A DNA stretch of 64,000 nt from Tachypleus tridentatus (taxonomy: Eukaryota > Arthropoda > Merostomata > Xiphosura > Limulidae). Positions 51,101-61,473 of the stretch are shown here, piece by piece; the first letter of the stretch is position 1, and the number at the start of each line of letters is the position of its first letter. The stretch spans positions 5,332,001-5,396,000 of the forward strand of contig NC_134830.1 of NCBI RefSeq assembly GCF_004210375.1, read 5' to 3'. The notes under the pieces are model-generated. The model ran no database searches and was not told the origin of the DNA. It saw only the letters and a program-made list of their open reading frames with translations. The translations under genes were made by a program, and so were the position numbers.

Positions 51101-54100
51101 CAAGTACACCACAGAGTTTGGGATCTTTTACTAGTTCTGAAAGAAACCCTTCTACCCACCCAATCCATAACTTGTACCATGAACGTCCTCTAACCTGTTC
51201 TTTAGAAGTTATACATGTGAAATTCTTTAATAAAGATTACTTTTTTGCCTATAAAATTTAAGAATTAATTTATTTATACAAAGATACTCTGTATGGAAAA
51301 AGTTACAATTTGGGCATTTTACCTTCTGGTGATTTTCCAGGTTATTGATGGGTAATATTAAAATAAATACAGCGTACTTTAAACTATAATTATACACACT
51401 TGTTAAACTGGTACACCTTTATAAACAGTTACCTCAACTGTAAGAATAAAACTGTTAACATAGCCTAAATACAATTACAGACCGGTAAATGCTATTAGCA
51501 CACACTAAATACAATTACAGACCGGTAAATGCTATTAGCACACACTAAATACAATTACAGACCGGTAAATGCTATTAGCACACACTAAATACAATTACAG
51601 ACCGGTAAATGCTATTAGCACACACTAAATATGATTATAGACCGGTAAATGCTATTAGCACACACTAAATACGATTACAGACCGGAAAATGCTATTAGCA
51701 CACACTAAATACGATTACAGACCGGAAAATGCTATTAGCAATACTAAATACAATTACAGACCGGTAAAGGCTATTAGCAATACTAAATACAATTACAGAC
51801 TGGTAAATGCTATTAGCACACATTAAATACAATTACAGACTGGTAAATGCTATTAGCACATACTAAATACAATTACAGACTGGTAAATGCTATTAGCACA
51901 TACTAAATACAATTACAGACTGGTAAATGCTATTAGCACACACTAAATACAATTACAAACTGGTAAATGCTATTAGCACATACTAAATACAATTACAGAC
52001 CGGTAAATGCTATTAGCACACACTAAATACAATTACAGACCGGTAAATGCTATTAGCACACACTAAATATGATTATAGACCGGTAAATGCTATTAGCACA
52101 CACTAAATACGATTACAGACCGGAAAATGCTATTAGCACACACTAAATACGATTACAGACCGGAAAATGCTATTAGCAATACTAAATACAATTACAGACT
52201 GGTAAATGCTATTAGCACATACTAAATACAATTACAGACCGGTAAAGGCTATTAGCACATACTAAATACAATTACAGACTGGTAAATGCTATTAGCACAT
52301 ACTAAATACAATTACAGACTGGTAAATGCTATTAGCAATACTAAATACAATTACAGACTGGTAAATGCTATTAGCACATACTAAATACAATTACAGACTG
52401 GTAAATGCTATTAGCACATACTAAATACAATTACAGACTGGTAAATGCTATTAGCACATACTAAATACAATTACAGACTGGTAAATGCTATTAGCACATA
52501 CTAAATACAATTACAGACCAGTTTGGCTTGCCATAGCTTTTTTCTTTGCAAAATGGTACCTATAGTAGGTTGCAATTACTTGCTATAGGAGCAGTGTCCA
52601 TACAGGACCGTTCTGCCCAGCCATTGTTCCTTAGATTAGAGTCATCTGCCTGGCCAGATTGAGTGTTGTGCCATTAATGACACTATATCAGTTGCCTCGC
52701 ACTCATCCACCACCTGCCTTCCATGGCTTCATCGTAACCCTGACACAGGGGGTTAAATGGCTACTCGGTCTTCCCAAGGACCTCCCATGGGCTAGCGGAG
52801 GGAAAAATGGAATTTCTAGAACACATCTGAAGGAAGAATGGGATAGAGAAGCAGATGCTATGTGGAAAAATAGAAGGGAGGAAAAGCAGAGGGTGTCAAA
52901 GAACTAAATATATCGACAGCCTCAATAACTATGTCACCAAGAACTCAATGAGCAACATCTAGTTGATAAGGAGGATTGACAACAGAGAAGTCTGGCATGC
53001 CATGGTCGTCGATGTCTGCCGCAGATTTGACACATGAAGAAGAAGAAGACAAACCAGTAAATGCTATTAAGATAAATATAATTACACAATGGCCTATACC
53101 AAAATGCTGTTATGCCAAACTATTAGTTTCACTATCATAAAATAATTTTAAAATTCATTCCTTTTTTGTAGTGGATTTTAGGGAAATAATCCAAGACTAA
53201 AAATTCACCTTCATAAAACAATTTCAAATTTACCTTCCATTGAACATTCAGGTTATACTTGGTACTGGGAGTGGGGAATATCAGAACATGCAATAAAATA
53301 TTCCTGTGGTTACAACTCAAAATCCTTTGTTTTCCCACCAGCACACTTCACACAAACCTTAAAAGACCAACTGACCCAAACAAAGAAAATATGTTTACTT
53401 TATAACATTACTCAGTTGATTCCAATGACGTCCAAGCAGTGTGATGTTGCTAGTGGTATAGCATATATGATTTTAAGCTGTAACTACAGAACATTGAATA
53501 CAAGTCTAAAGAGGTTATAATTTCATTGTACAGGTCACTAATTAGGCCACATTTGGAATACTGTGTTCAATCTAAGGCTTTCCATCTTAGAAAAGACATT
53601 GAATTGTTAGAAAAGGTTCAGAAGGGTTACTAGAATGATGCTTGAGATGGAAGGAGATGCTAAAATCTCTCAAGTTGTTTTATCTTTAAAAAAAAATATT
53701 TAGGGATTTAAGATTGTAAAGGAAATTACTAGTAACAACACCATATTTTTTCATATTTAACAGTGAGGGCAGCAGGACAAGTATATATTTTGGTAGGGTA
53801 AAAATCATCTCTGAATATTGTAGATGCAGTAAATTTATGCAAGTTTAAGGAAAGGTTTGAAAGGTACAAAAATGATCAGGGCTCACTTTTAAGATTTTAA
53901 AAATGATTTTCGTTTAGAGGATGAAACAGTCAATATGACCCTATAGATCACAAATCATTATATTGAACCTTGCCAAATGTTCCTTATAATCAATATACAC
54001 AAAATCCACACCTCTTCCCTCATCTATGCAAGTAGAACATCTCCAAAAAATGTTAAATTGGTAAGGCATGATTTTCCCCTACTGAAGCAATGTTAACAAT

Positions 54101-54655
54101 CCAACAAAATTTTTAACTTTGTTAAATGACTTTATAAAGCATCTTTTATCACATACATAAAAATTTTCCGCACCAGTGATATAACACTAATAGCAATACT
54201 ATTAGTAATAGGTTATAATTATTGGTACAATGTTTATCAACTCCCTTGAAAAGTAACAATAACACTATAGAACATAAACGAACTTCCAATCTTCAGGCCT
54301 ACGTAGTTTTTGTTAAATAATAAATACCAACATAACAAAACTCCAGAGTTCAATAACTTGATTAGCATTAACATCAAACTTATACTGACACTGATATTTA
54401 TTCATTATTGATACAAGTTACTACTACTAACACAAGAAGGTTTCTCTAGTGCTATAAATATCAGAACAGTACTAGTACTACACGAGTTTTTGTACGAACT
54501 TTCTATGTCACTGTCAGAAGTATATTACATTGACAAGCTGAACAAGAACACCAAGGCCACGGTAAACAAAACAGGTAAATACAATATTGTTACGTTAAGG
54601 TAAAAAACTAACTTACATCACTTTCGACGTCAATGTCCTTATCTTCATCACTCAT
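41916..54655 (-). CDS. MAX: MAX: bHLH-leucine-zipper partner of MYC (four coding exons)
   Basis: Nuclear DNA-binding protein that dimerises with MYC, MXD and MNT family proteins and binds CACGTG E-boxes. Coding exons on the minus strand: 54655-54617, 49167-49060, 46778-46655 and 42106-41916. All introns have GT/AG ends, with phases 0, 0 and 1. The joined product is 153 residues, against 160 and 151 for the two human isoforms. Features in order: acidic N-terminus [13 protein letters not shown]; basic region [20 protein letters not shown]; helix-loop-helix to about residue 73, with [20 protein letters not shown]; zipper including [19 protein letters not shown]-terminus with [18 protein letters not shown] and basic KKRK near the end. 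The nine-residue insert of the longer vertebrate isoform is absent. Its introns hold transposon remnants, but the coding frame is intact. Confidence 0.95.
42865..44630. other. MAX intron 3, unassigned part
   Basis: No clear repeat family. The 148-codon minus-strand frame 43900-43454 is hydrophobic and low in complexity, lacks a domain and sits inside the intron on the same strand. I regard it as chance. Confidence 0.3.
44640..45595 (+). mobile_element. Mariner-like DNA transposon remnant
   Basis: Decayed mariner transposase opposite to MAX, in intron 3. Visible pieces are an HTH-region fragment ([10 protein letters not shown] near 44750), [14 protein letters not shown] (near 44845), the first catalytic block [15 protein letters not shown] (45020-45075), a degraded [11 protein letters not shown]-like block near 45320, [12 protein letters not shown]-like remains near 45390-45420, and an NLTVRWK end near 45560. 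Many frameshifts and stops. Terminal inverted repeats not located. Confidence 0.75.
46655..46778 (-). CDS. MAX: MAX exon 3 (helix 2 and zipper)
   Basis: The acceptor CTTTCTCTTTCAG precedes 46778. The exon encodes [20 protein letters not shown], then [20 protein letters not shown] and Q, ending at 46655 with donor A|GTAAGA. Reading through the donor adds only S-K-S-K and a stop, so intron retention would give a zipper-truncated protein. Confidence 0.95.
47000..48037. other. MAX intron 2, unassigned part
   Basis: AT-rich, no recognised element, though it may contain the decayed 3' part of the adjacent hAT remnant. Confidence 0.3.
48038..48893 (-). mobile_element. hAT transposon remnant (ZBED/GTF2IRD2-like transposase)
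   Basis: In MAX intron 2, same strand. The frame 48430-48038 carries hAT transposase motifs: [16 protein letters not shown] (consensus-like SIALDEST), [20 protein letters not shown], and [21 protein letters not shown]. Upstream at 48640-48440 decayed pieces continue the family ([32 protein letters not shown]). The minus strand opens near 48893 with CAGGGGTGGGCAACTC, a typical hAT terminal sequence. BED finger and C-terminal dimerisation region not found; the other end was not located. Confidence 0.8.
49060..49167 (-). CDS. MAX: MAX exon 2 (basic region and helix 1)
   Basis: The acceptor GTTCTTTCAG precedes 49167. The 108-base exon encodes [20 protein letters not shown] and [16 protein letters not shown], then donor AAG|GTGCTT. 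The H-N-x-x-E-R-x-R-R residues that contact the E-box are all present. Confidence 0.95.
50022..50280 (-). mobile_element. Old tRNA-derived SINE (family 1) in MAX intron 1
   Basis: Heavily mutated reverse copy: tail TACATGAGGGTTATCTGTAC, body GGTCATCACCACCCACTACC and ACCAATTAATAGTGGGATTG, head CCCTAACCACCAGGCCATGC. B box lost. Confidence 0.8.
51465..52522. repeat. 40-bp minisatellite in MAX intron 1, about 26 copies
   Basis: Units of 38-40 bp: ACAATTACAGACCGGTAAAT, GCTATTAGCACACACTAAAT. Variants (ATGATTATAG; ACCGGAAAAT; GCAATACT; ACTGGT) recur in the same order about 439 bp apart (51630 and 52069), showing a duplicated multi-unit block. One more diverged unit follows at 53048, after the 52523-53047 insert. 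Confidence 0.95.
52523..53047 (+). mobile_element. Probable retroposon inserted in the 40-bp array
   Basis: About 525 bp unlike its neighbours, GC-richer, ending in a GAAGAAGAAGAA tract at about 53036-53047. It is flanked by minisatellite sequence that looks duplicated: ACAGACCAG on the left and ACAAACCAG on the right. A repetitive 3' tail plus a short target duplication suggests a non-LTR or SINE insertion, possibly RTE-like. The 82-codon frame 52659-52907 has an [20 protein letters not shown] end but no domain I can name. Confidence 0.5.
53450..53900 (+). pseudogene. CR1-like LINE reverse transcriptase remnant
   Basis: At 53525-53640 the plus strand reads [16 protein letters not shown] then [15 protein letters not shown] with a stop. 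This is the conserved C-terminal RT segment of CR1/L2-type LINEs ([15 protein letters not shown]...[17 protein letters not shown]). Flanks are too decayed for exact limits. It lies in MAX intron 1, opposite strand. Confidence 0.75.
54617..54655 (-). CDS. MAX: MAX exon 1 (start codon exon)
   Basis: ATG at 54655-54653 in AGAAATGAGT context. The exon encodes [13 protein letters not shown] and ends with donor GAT|GTAAGT at phase 0. It matches the acidic N-terminus of animal MAX (MSDNDDIEVESD in human). Too short for a standard ORF list; identified by position, splice site and similarity. Confidence 0.9.
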
Positions 54656-54720
54656 TTCTTTTTATTCTTTAAAGAGGTGACCACTGAGCTTGTAACTCAT
54701 AACACATATAAACCATGAGT

Positions 54721-54760
54721 AAAATGGCGTCTACAACACGCCACGAGGTCAAACCACGTG
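54721..54760 (-). promoter_or_regulatory. MAX proximal promoter with canonical E-box
   Basis: CACGTG at 54755-54760 lies 100 bp upstream of the MAX start codon, and AAAATGGCG, resembling a YY1 site, at 54721-54729. The E-box is the palindromic target of MYC-MAX and MXD-MAX dimers, so autoregulation is plausible. The transcription start was not located; no TATA box is obvious. Confidence 0.45.
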
Positions 54761-54879
54761 CATTCAGAGGATTTTAGCCACTCACGTTTCCATACTGGTT
54801 TAGTGTCATGATCGATTAAATTTAGCTGTAATCAATAAATCAAATAATCAAAAATACCTGCAACATCACTACTAAAGAT

Positions 54880-55152
54880 ATGTTTGCACAAAAAGTAGTT
54901 AATGTTTGCAGACACTTTTTAAAGTATTTGTGCTTTCTGATAAAAATTAAAATACTCTTTTTGGTGAACTATTTAGTGTTGTTTCATGTCACTCCGCTGT
55001 ATAAGTCACTTTCGGAATATGATACATTGAAGGAAACGTATCAGTTTTTAAACTTCGAAGACCAAATTGGAGAATTAGAGCCTTGTTACCAACAAAATAA
55101 AATAGCTAACACATTCCGGAACAACAACAAAAACCTAAACCCGACATTTTAG
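54880..55152 (+). CDS. Small open frame divergent from MAX, unknown
   Basis: A 90-codon frame starting 225 bp from the MAX start codon, on the opposite strand. Residues 12-38 are hydrophobic (FLKYLCFLIKIKILFLVNYL...), followed by a charged half (LKETYQFLNFEDQIGELEP). No family recognised. It could be a first exon from a bidirectional promoter or chance; nothing else supports it. Confidence 0.2.
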   Translation: MFAQKVVNVCRHFLKYLCFLIKIKILFLVNYLVLFHVTPLYKSLSEYDTLKETYQFLNFEDQIGELEPCYQQNKIANTFRNNNKNLNPTF

Positions 55153-55597
55153 CTCACGTCTTTCTCAAGGATTACAACTTTACACATAAATACAAAATGA
55201 CAACTGGAAAGAACTCGTACAGGGAAATCTGACTTAAAAAATAGCAAAGCCAAGAGTTATCGCACACACGTTTAACGGAATTCGAACATTTTACTGCCAT
55301 TTATTCTACTCTGACATAATCATATACTCAAAATAAATGTTTTTATCTGTAAAATTGATACGTCACTTTACGGAAAAAAACAATACCTTCAAACCAAAGT
55401 TATTTCTCAGTCATTCTGAGATATATTTTTACGTCAAATGTATTTCTCGTCATCAAGAATTACTTCACCGTAGACATAATACTGTGCCACTGAGAGAGGG
55501 TGTGTGTGTGTTAAAGAAATGAATAAATTATAAATGACATTAAAAATAACTCTTATAATGTATTCACTTCCTTAACAAGTTATATCTTATATATATA

Positions 55598-56178
55598 TAT
55601 GTAAAAACGGGTGGTATGAATTGAGAAAATTTTATGCAGTGGAGCGAACAACGTTTCGACCTTCTTCCGTCATCGTCAGATTCACAAAGAAAGTAAGAGG
55701 TAACTCACCAATAGCTGACCACATGTTTGAAAGGGGTAATATAATTGAGTGTAGGAATTTAGAGGGCGTGCTTAGATGTTTGATTATATTTAATAATACA
55801 GGTATAAAGGCGTTCCTTTGTATTGGTTTATTTTGAGCTTGAGTTGTTGTATAAGTAAGACTTCTTTAAGTTTGCGTTTGTTTATGTTTGTTTCTTTATT
55901 TAGTATTTGAGTGTTTTCTATGGTTATGCTGTGTTTATTTGATTTGCAGTGTTCGAAAACGTGTGAAGGTGGTTTTTTTTATGTTCTTTAAATCTGGTTT
56001 CCATTTTTCTACTTGTTTCTCCAATATAGAAGTCGTGGCAGTTATCACATTGTATTTTATAAATAATGTTGGTGTGTTGAAGGTCGAAACGTTGTTCACT
56101 CCTCTACATAGTGCTTTCTCTATCCATATCATCCATGTTTACATATATATTATTCTCTACAAGTGGGTTTTTTCGTCA
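55598..56178 (-). mobile_element. Penelope-like retroelement remnant with GIY-YIG domain
   Basis: On the minus strand from about 56075 to 55770, pieces in two frames read DCHDFYIGETSRKMETRFKE, ENTQILNKETNINKRKLKE, LLIQQLKLKINQYKG. This is the GIY-YIG endonuclease of a Penelope-like element with the YIG motif visible. Terminal sequences flank it in inverted orientation: GAGCGAACAACGTTTCGACC (55643) on the left, AGGTCGAAACGTTGTTCACT (56081) and CTCTACAAGTGGGTTTTTTC (56155) on the right. RT is absent. Confidence 0.8.
55644..55685 (-). other. Hammerhead-ribozyme-like motif in Penelope terminal repeat
   Basis: Minus strand: GTGAAT, CTGACGA, a short GAC/GTC hairpin, GAAA, CGTT, GTTCGC. Core boxes CTGANGA and GAAA are intact and stem I can form with GU pairs. 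One unpaired base follows the first box. Activity unknown. Confidence 0.4.
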
Positions 56179-56249
56179 TAACGGAAGTTATATCCCAGGA
56201 TTAAATGTACTCTTTCGCGCAGTGAAGATTCTGTCAGAACTTTAATGTT

Positions 56250-57215
56250 GTTTAATACAGTTGTCTTTGTTGAAAATAACAAACTTGTTACTAAAATGTC
56301 CCCCAAACTATGTGTTAAATCGTTTATTTTAGATTTCATCTCGCGCCATCCATATAATACTAAACGTGATCTGATTACCAGACAAGTCAAAATAATAGAT
56401 AAAATCTACGATACAAACGGCAATAGAACAGTTACTAGGTCGAACTTAAGAAATCTTTTTCGATGTAACGGTTACCCCGATATACTTTTGATATTAAAAT
56501 AAAAACTTTTTCTGAACAGAGTCGAACAAAAGCAGCTTAATGAAACTTTCCAGACTGAAAACGTTATCTGAACTCCACCTCCTGTCGATGAATCAGCCAT
56601 TAAATGTTTACGCAAAACTATAAATAAAGATCTAATATTGTACAAAACTCGCGGACTACCCATGTAAAACTTATTTATTTATTCGACTCTTTTTTTTTTT
56701 TAGTTTGATGATAGTTATTAAAAAATTGGCTTGGTAGAAACGATAGAAAAGGATGACTCTTGTACTGTCAAATATCTAATATCTGAAATGAAATGTACGT
56801 TTTATGACGATAGATACATTTGTGAAACCCGTTGTCCAGTAAGTGAACGATTTAAAGGTCACATCGGTGTCACTGCGAATCTTTATTGTAAGAGGTCACT
56901 CCCGAAAACTTTCTATTGAAACATGTTATAGTAGATAAAACACTATCATTAAGCTGTTATTAAAATATACAGTTTCCTTGATCATAAATTCGAAGAGCCT
57001 TTTCGGATTGGATTTCATAAATCTAAAATTAACAGAAATAATTAAACAGAAATTGAATGTGTGAGCGATAGTACATGACTTTACTATTGTCATGTCAATT
57101 TTTAATTGTTGTGTGTGTTCTTTGTTGTTGTATCTGAGTCATGTGACGATGTAACCTCTGAGAAAGCCAAAAGCCGAAACGTCGGATCTGAATAAAAGCT
57201 TTTAAAGTTTTCAAT
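56250..57215 (+). mobile_element. Second-lineage Penelope-like remnant (RT end, GIY-YIG, 3' end)
   Basis: The plus strand has an RT C-terminal segment at about 56262-56500 (VENNKLVTKM, RHPYNTKRDLITRQVK, FRCNGYPDIL), a linker fragment to 56665, and a GIY-YIG piece at 56770-56920 (DDRYICETRCPVSERFKGHI, with YIC where YIG is expected). The 3' end near 57150-57215 contains CTGAGAAAGCC, AGCCGAAACGTCGG, a terminal motif distinct from but analogous to that of the other Penelope copies. Frames are broken. Confidence 0.65.
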
Positions 57216-58370
57216 ACTGACTGAAGGATACAAATATTTTCAATGAAAACGACAAAAAACTTCAGATAAAAATTGTTTTTTATTTAATCCTACCCGATGT
57301 TTTGGATTTTTTTGATTTTTTTTACAAAGGGCTATGAATTTATCACGTTAAAATACTTGTTTTGTGTTGACTTTCAAAATTTTTCGTAAAAATTAGAAGG
57401 ATTTACACATTTTTGATAAAAAGTTGAGAAAAACGACCTTTACATTTCCTTCAAGATGTTAATATATTCTTCTATAGTATGTGTATGTGACTTGTCGGCG
57501 ATAAATTCGAACAACAAACGTACAGTACACAATCAACTTCTCTTAAAATAATATATTCAAAACAATTCAAACGTATTTACAGAAATTATTTACACCATGG
57601 AATGCCACAGTTGTTTTTAAAACTATAAATAATTCTTCTTTCTCTCCAAAAGTTCACTCGAGCTGATTCAATTACTTTAGATCCAATCAACGAGAACAAG
57701 TATTTTTCTCTTCTTTTATCAAAATACTGTATTATCACTGAATAATTCATCTATGCTACTTTAAGGATTACCACAGTTGTATCCTGAACTTCAAATAGTT
57801 GTCTCCCTTTACTCAAAGTCCACATAGATGAGTTCAATTTCTTTAGAATACCCTTTGACAAGATAAATTTTTCTTCTTTTTCTATTAAATTATGAAACTC
57901 ACTTTAAAATATCGCCCGTTTGTTATGGCTGTTGATTCACATGCCAGTTAACGTTTTCTTTCACTAAGCAACTTTTCTGTGACTGAACTTTACTTTCACT
58001 TCACTTTTTATTTAGTTCTACTTATCTTGCATTCGACTGGTCAGCTGTATTTGATTGTCGTTTACTGAGGCCTCGAATGTTCTATAAACTACACAGGCAA
58101 CATGGTAATGAACAATACTCACTTTAGGTAACGAGAAAAATACGGAAAATTTAAGGAGCTTGTCGTCAACAATACTACACAATTGAACTACAACTTACAG
58201 CTCTTACCGAATTACGTAATCAAACTTGTAAATATTACCGTCTTTAAAACAATTATCGTTTAATACACCTGTTATTAAAGATTTAGCAATCATTAGGTAC
58301 TATCTCACAAAATAAATTAAATAATAACCTTACACCAAACAGTCTTGTACATCCAACAGCTTCAGATACA
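57216..58370. other. Stretch without recognised gene
   Basis: AT-rich. A loose repetition of the CACAGTTGT ... TTCTTCTTT ... AAAGTTCACTCGAG pattern appears at 57600-57700 and 57770-57870 (two diverged copies of about 170 bp). No exon recognised. Confidence 0.35.
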
Positions 58371-58512
58371 TATTATTATTTATTATTATTATACCACTCG
58401 ATTCCATGAAGGAACATTGGGCCGCAATCGCTTGCGGACTCATTAACAGGCTGGTTTTTTAAGTGAGCAGATTGTTAGCCTATTGCACAACCCCCAACCA
58501 GGAGGAGAAACC
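58371..58512 (-). mobile_element. RTE-like LINE 3' end with (ATT)n tail
   Basis: Minus strand: CTCCTCCTGGTTGGGGGTTG, TGCAATAGGCTAACAATCTG, ending in an ATA/ATT run at 58371-58391. A simple trinucleotide tail after such a block is typical of RTE-clade 3' ends. Only the tail is present. Confidence 0.5.
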
Positions 58513-58514
58513 TG

Positions 58515-58738
58515 AGCCGTCCCTAATTTTGCAGTGTAAGACTAGAGGGAAGGCAGCTAGTCATCACCACCCACCGCCAACTCTTGGGCTACTCTTGTAC
58601 CAATGAATAGTGGGATTGACCGTCATTTATAACAACCCCACGGCTGAAAGGGCGAGCATGTTTAGCGCGACTGGGATGCGAAACCGCGACCCTCAGATTA
58701 CGAGTCGCACGTCTAACGCGCTGGGCCATGCCGGGCAC
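58515..58738 (-). mobile_element. tRNA-derived SINE (family 1), tail truncated
   Basis: Reverse copy with GCCGTCCCTAATTTTGCAGT, GACTAGAGGGAAGGCAGCTA, CACCACCCACCGCCAACTCT, GGTTG-less B box region GAAACCGCGACCCTCAGAT, and CTGGGCCATGCCGGGC. The GATAGCC tail is missing; it abuts the RTE-like tail. Confidence 0.9.
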
Positions 58739-59264
58739 AGATATGTATAAAACAATGTTTTATTTTAACCAAAGTTTCGCCTTTGCGGCTTGATTAGGGT
58801 TAGTACACACTACTAATAAAAAAAAACACTTAAAATTATAATAACAAAAAATAATATAAAATTAGACTAATATAATTGAACGGTGCACGAAGAATCGTGC
58901 TGAAACTTTTAATAAACAGGAAGACTTACTTATATAATTAAAGCAAATGTTTAAAAAATCTTACATGAATTATTTATAGTTTTTTAGAGGGCAGGCATTG
59001 TATCGGTTAATGTGGGGGCGTTTAAATTGAATCGAAAACGTATCCAATTTAGTGCAAAATTCAAAAACCCTTCAATCGGATAATAATGAAAACAAAAGTA
59101 CAATAGACTCTTTTATATATCAAGTAAAACCTTGAAGATACTAAACACTTAAAATACAAAATATAGCTTAGGAAGGAGAAATTATTGAACAGGACAAAGC
59201 TACAATAAGAGAAATGCACTCGTACATATATACTTTATACGACACTTTTAATCTGCTAAAATCA
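58739..59264. other. Stretch without recognised gene
   Basis: AT-rich, nothing recognised. Confidence 0.3.
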
Positions 59265-59410
59265 AGAAATAACATACAATATTTACAATAATCAAATAAG
59301 AACATACAATATTTACACTAATCAAATAAGAACATACAATATTTACACTAATCAAATAAGAACATACAATATTTACACTAATCAAGTAAGAACATACACT
59401 ATTTACACTT
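59265..59410. repeat. 30-bp tandem repeat, about 4-5 copies
   Basis: Units AACATACAATATTTACACTA followed by ATCAAATAAG at 30-bp spacing, with edge copies diverged. Confidence 0.9.
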
Positions 59411-59684
59411 ATCCAATGGTAAGGACGATATTTTAATCCCTTCCCCTCACATCAAACTTATCAGCAAAGATAGCAGTTTTCCAGCATTTTGCCACAATGT
59501 TACCATTATGATACAGGAGCTTCAGGTAAGGCATACATCATATCTGCATTCCCTATAGACGGTTAAAATTTTATCAACAACTTTCGTGTTGCACACTTCA
59601 CTTTAAAAATAAGCTTTCTATCACACAAGTGGTGTCAAAATTGTCTACGTAAACCACACTTGAAGCGGTTCTTTGTTCGTCGTT

Positions 59685-59792
59685 CTCCATTGGGTTTACG
59701 GATTTACAACGCTAAAGTTATGAGTTATATTCCCTTCGGTGGACACAGAAGATAACCTGATGTGGTTTTGCTATATGAAGAATACAACACAC
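59685..59792 (+). mobile_element. Diverged tRNA-derived SINE (family 2)
   Basis: Aligns with the 60528 copy: GGATTTACAACGCTAAAGTT, TTCCCTTCGGTGGACACAG, GATAACCTGATGTGGTTTTG, CTATATGAAGAA. B box mutated. Confidence 0.7.
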
Positions 59793-60527
59793 GCTTCTTC
59801 ATCGTATAGTGTTGCATTCACGACTTTTGAGTGTACAACTAGTAAACGTGTTCGTGCAACTTCATCCTGCAGTTCAGATAACAAGCTATAATTCAGTGTG
59901 TAGTAGGAGCTCTCAATCCTGATTCAGATATATTGACACTGGTGTTTTTATTAAAGTAAATATCATGGATTTGGATGCTTACTTGTGTTTTTTTATCTCA
60001 TCTAAGACATATCTTTACTTTAGTGAGATTTGATAACGGTGAGGCAATCTTAGTCCAAAATGCGTTGTAAAATTGAGGAAACTGCATGCTTCTTGTCTGG
60101 TCACTAGCTGAGGCCAGTCACATACTGTTGCTATTCTAGCAGGACCCAAGGGGATTCATATACACGAATACAAATTTACCTGAATCAGTTAGATGGAGAG
60201 CTAGAGGATAATAGGGCAAGTTAGGAATGAGAGAGAAGCTACTTTCAAACCAAAGTCACGTCGTTTTATACTATTTACTTAGTATAATTACGGTATTTAA
60301 TACAAGTTAATTAGTATAATTATGACTCGTCAATAAGCTCAGCTTGTTCAACTCCACACGCAATTTAAAAATCTGATTTGTACTTTTATAACCCGCTATC
60401 AAACCAAAACCATAAATTGTTGCTAAGTGATTTATTTATGGGCATTTATTCGTCGATATGGGGGTAGATATTCAAACTAACTAACTATGAATGTATAGCT
60501 ACAAGTTGTCTAATTTCAATCTTTATT

Positions 60528-60643
60528 GCCCCCGCTAGTACAGCGGTATGTCTCCGGACTTACAACGCTAAAATCAGGGGTTCGATTCCCCTCGGTGGGC
60601 TGAGCAGATAGCCCGATGTGGCTTTACTATAAGAAAAAACACA
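60528..60643 (+). mobile_element. tRNA-derived SINE (family 2), well preserved
   Basis: The tRNA-like head GCCCCCGCTAGTACAGCGGT (A box), GGACTTACAACGCTAAAATC (anticodon-arm region), and GGGGTTCGATTCCCCTCGGT (B box) closes with GGGCT, then the tail GAGCAGATAGCCCGATGTGG, CTTTACTATAAGAAAAAACA. The head nearly folds as a tRNA, but the acceptor stem carries an extra base and it is fused to the SINE tail, so it is not an active tRNA gene. Confidence 0.85.
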
Positions 60644-60852
60644 TCAATCTTTTTTCACATATATTCTTACAATTGTTTCTTTCATTTAAAGTTATGTTCG
60701 CCGCTAATAAGCTAATAATAGTTGTTATTCCTCATGTTGCAGTATAGAATGTATTTCCACCTAGCTCATTAAATGTATTTTAACTTTTTCCTTTCCGTAA
60801 TTGGTAATTTTGCTCGCTTGTTGAAATCAAACTTTTTTAATAGCCTGATTTA

Positions 60853-61010
60853 GTTTGGTTTGTTTTGAATTGTGCGCAAAACTACACGAGGACGATCTGT
60901 TCGAGCCGTTCCTAATTTTGCAGTGCAAGACTAGAGGGAAGGCAGCTAGTCATCACTACTCACCGCCAACTCTTGGGCTACTCTTTTGCCAGCGAAGAGT
61001 GGGATTGTTT
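60853..61010 (-). mobile_element. tRNA-derived SINE (family 1), 5' truncated
   Basis: Reverse copy with tail GTTTTGAATTGTGCGCAAAA, CTACACGAGGACGATCTG, body GACTAGAGGGAAGGCAGCTA and CCAACTCTTGGGCTACTCTT. It stops before the tRNA head. Confidence 0.85.
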
Positions 61011-61473
61011 TGTACTTTACCGTGACTTCAAATGTTAATCTTTTTTATCCATTTTTGTAGCGAAAACTACAAGACCCAGAGAGCAATCGTACTCCATCGC
61101 TTGAGAATGAAAATTTTTGCCTTTAAAATTAGTCGTTGCTTTATGTTTTGTTAATACAGTAATAATTTGGACATTATTATACTGATATGCTATTATTGCT
61201 TTTTTTTTTTTTAATTTGTAAAACAAATTTCTCCCTCTTTAAGTACCAATTATTTTTCTCAATGGAGGTGGCTACATGGTAAACTGGTTGTCATGACGAT
61301 GATTTGTGTAGATGGTTATTTTTTAAATTTTATGTGAAATGATATGTTAAGCCTGAGACTTAATCTCTTGTCATGTTAATATATGTTTACCAGTTGTAAT
61401 ACATTTAAAGGTTAACATAGGTTTAAGAAGTAACTCTGCTGGAACATAATACATAATTTCTCACTAAATTATA

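Noticed and set aside
60528-60602. Functional tRNA gene in SINE family 2
   Set aside because: Fused directly to a shared retroposon tail, with an extra base in the acceptor stem; better explained as the SINE head.
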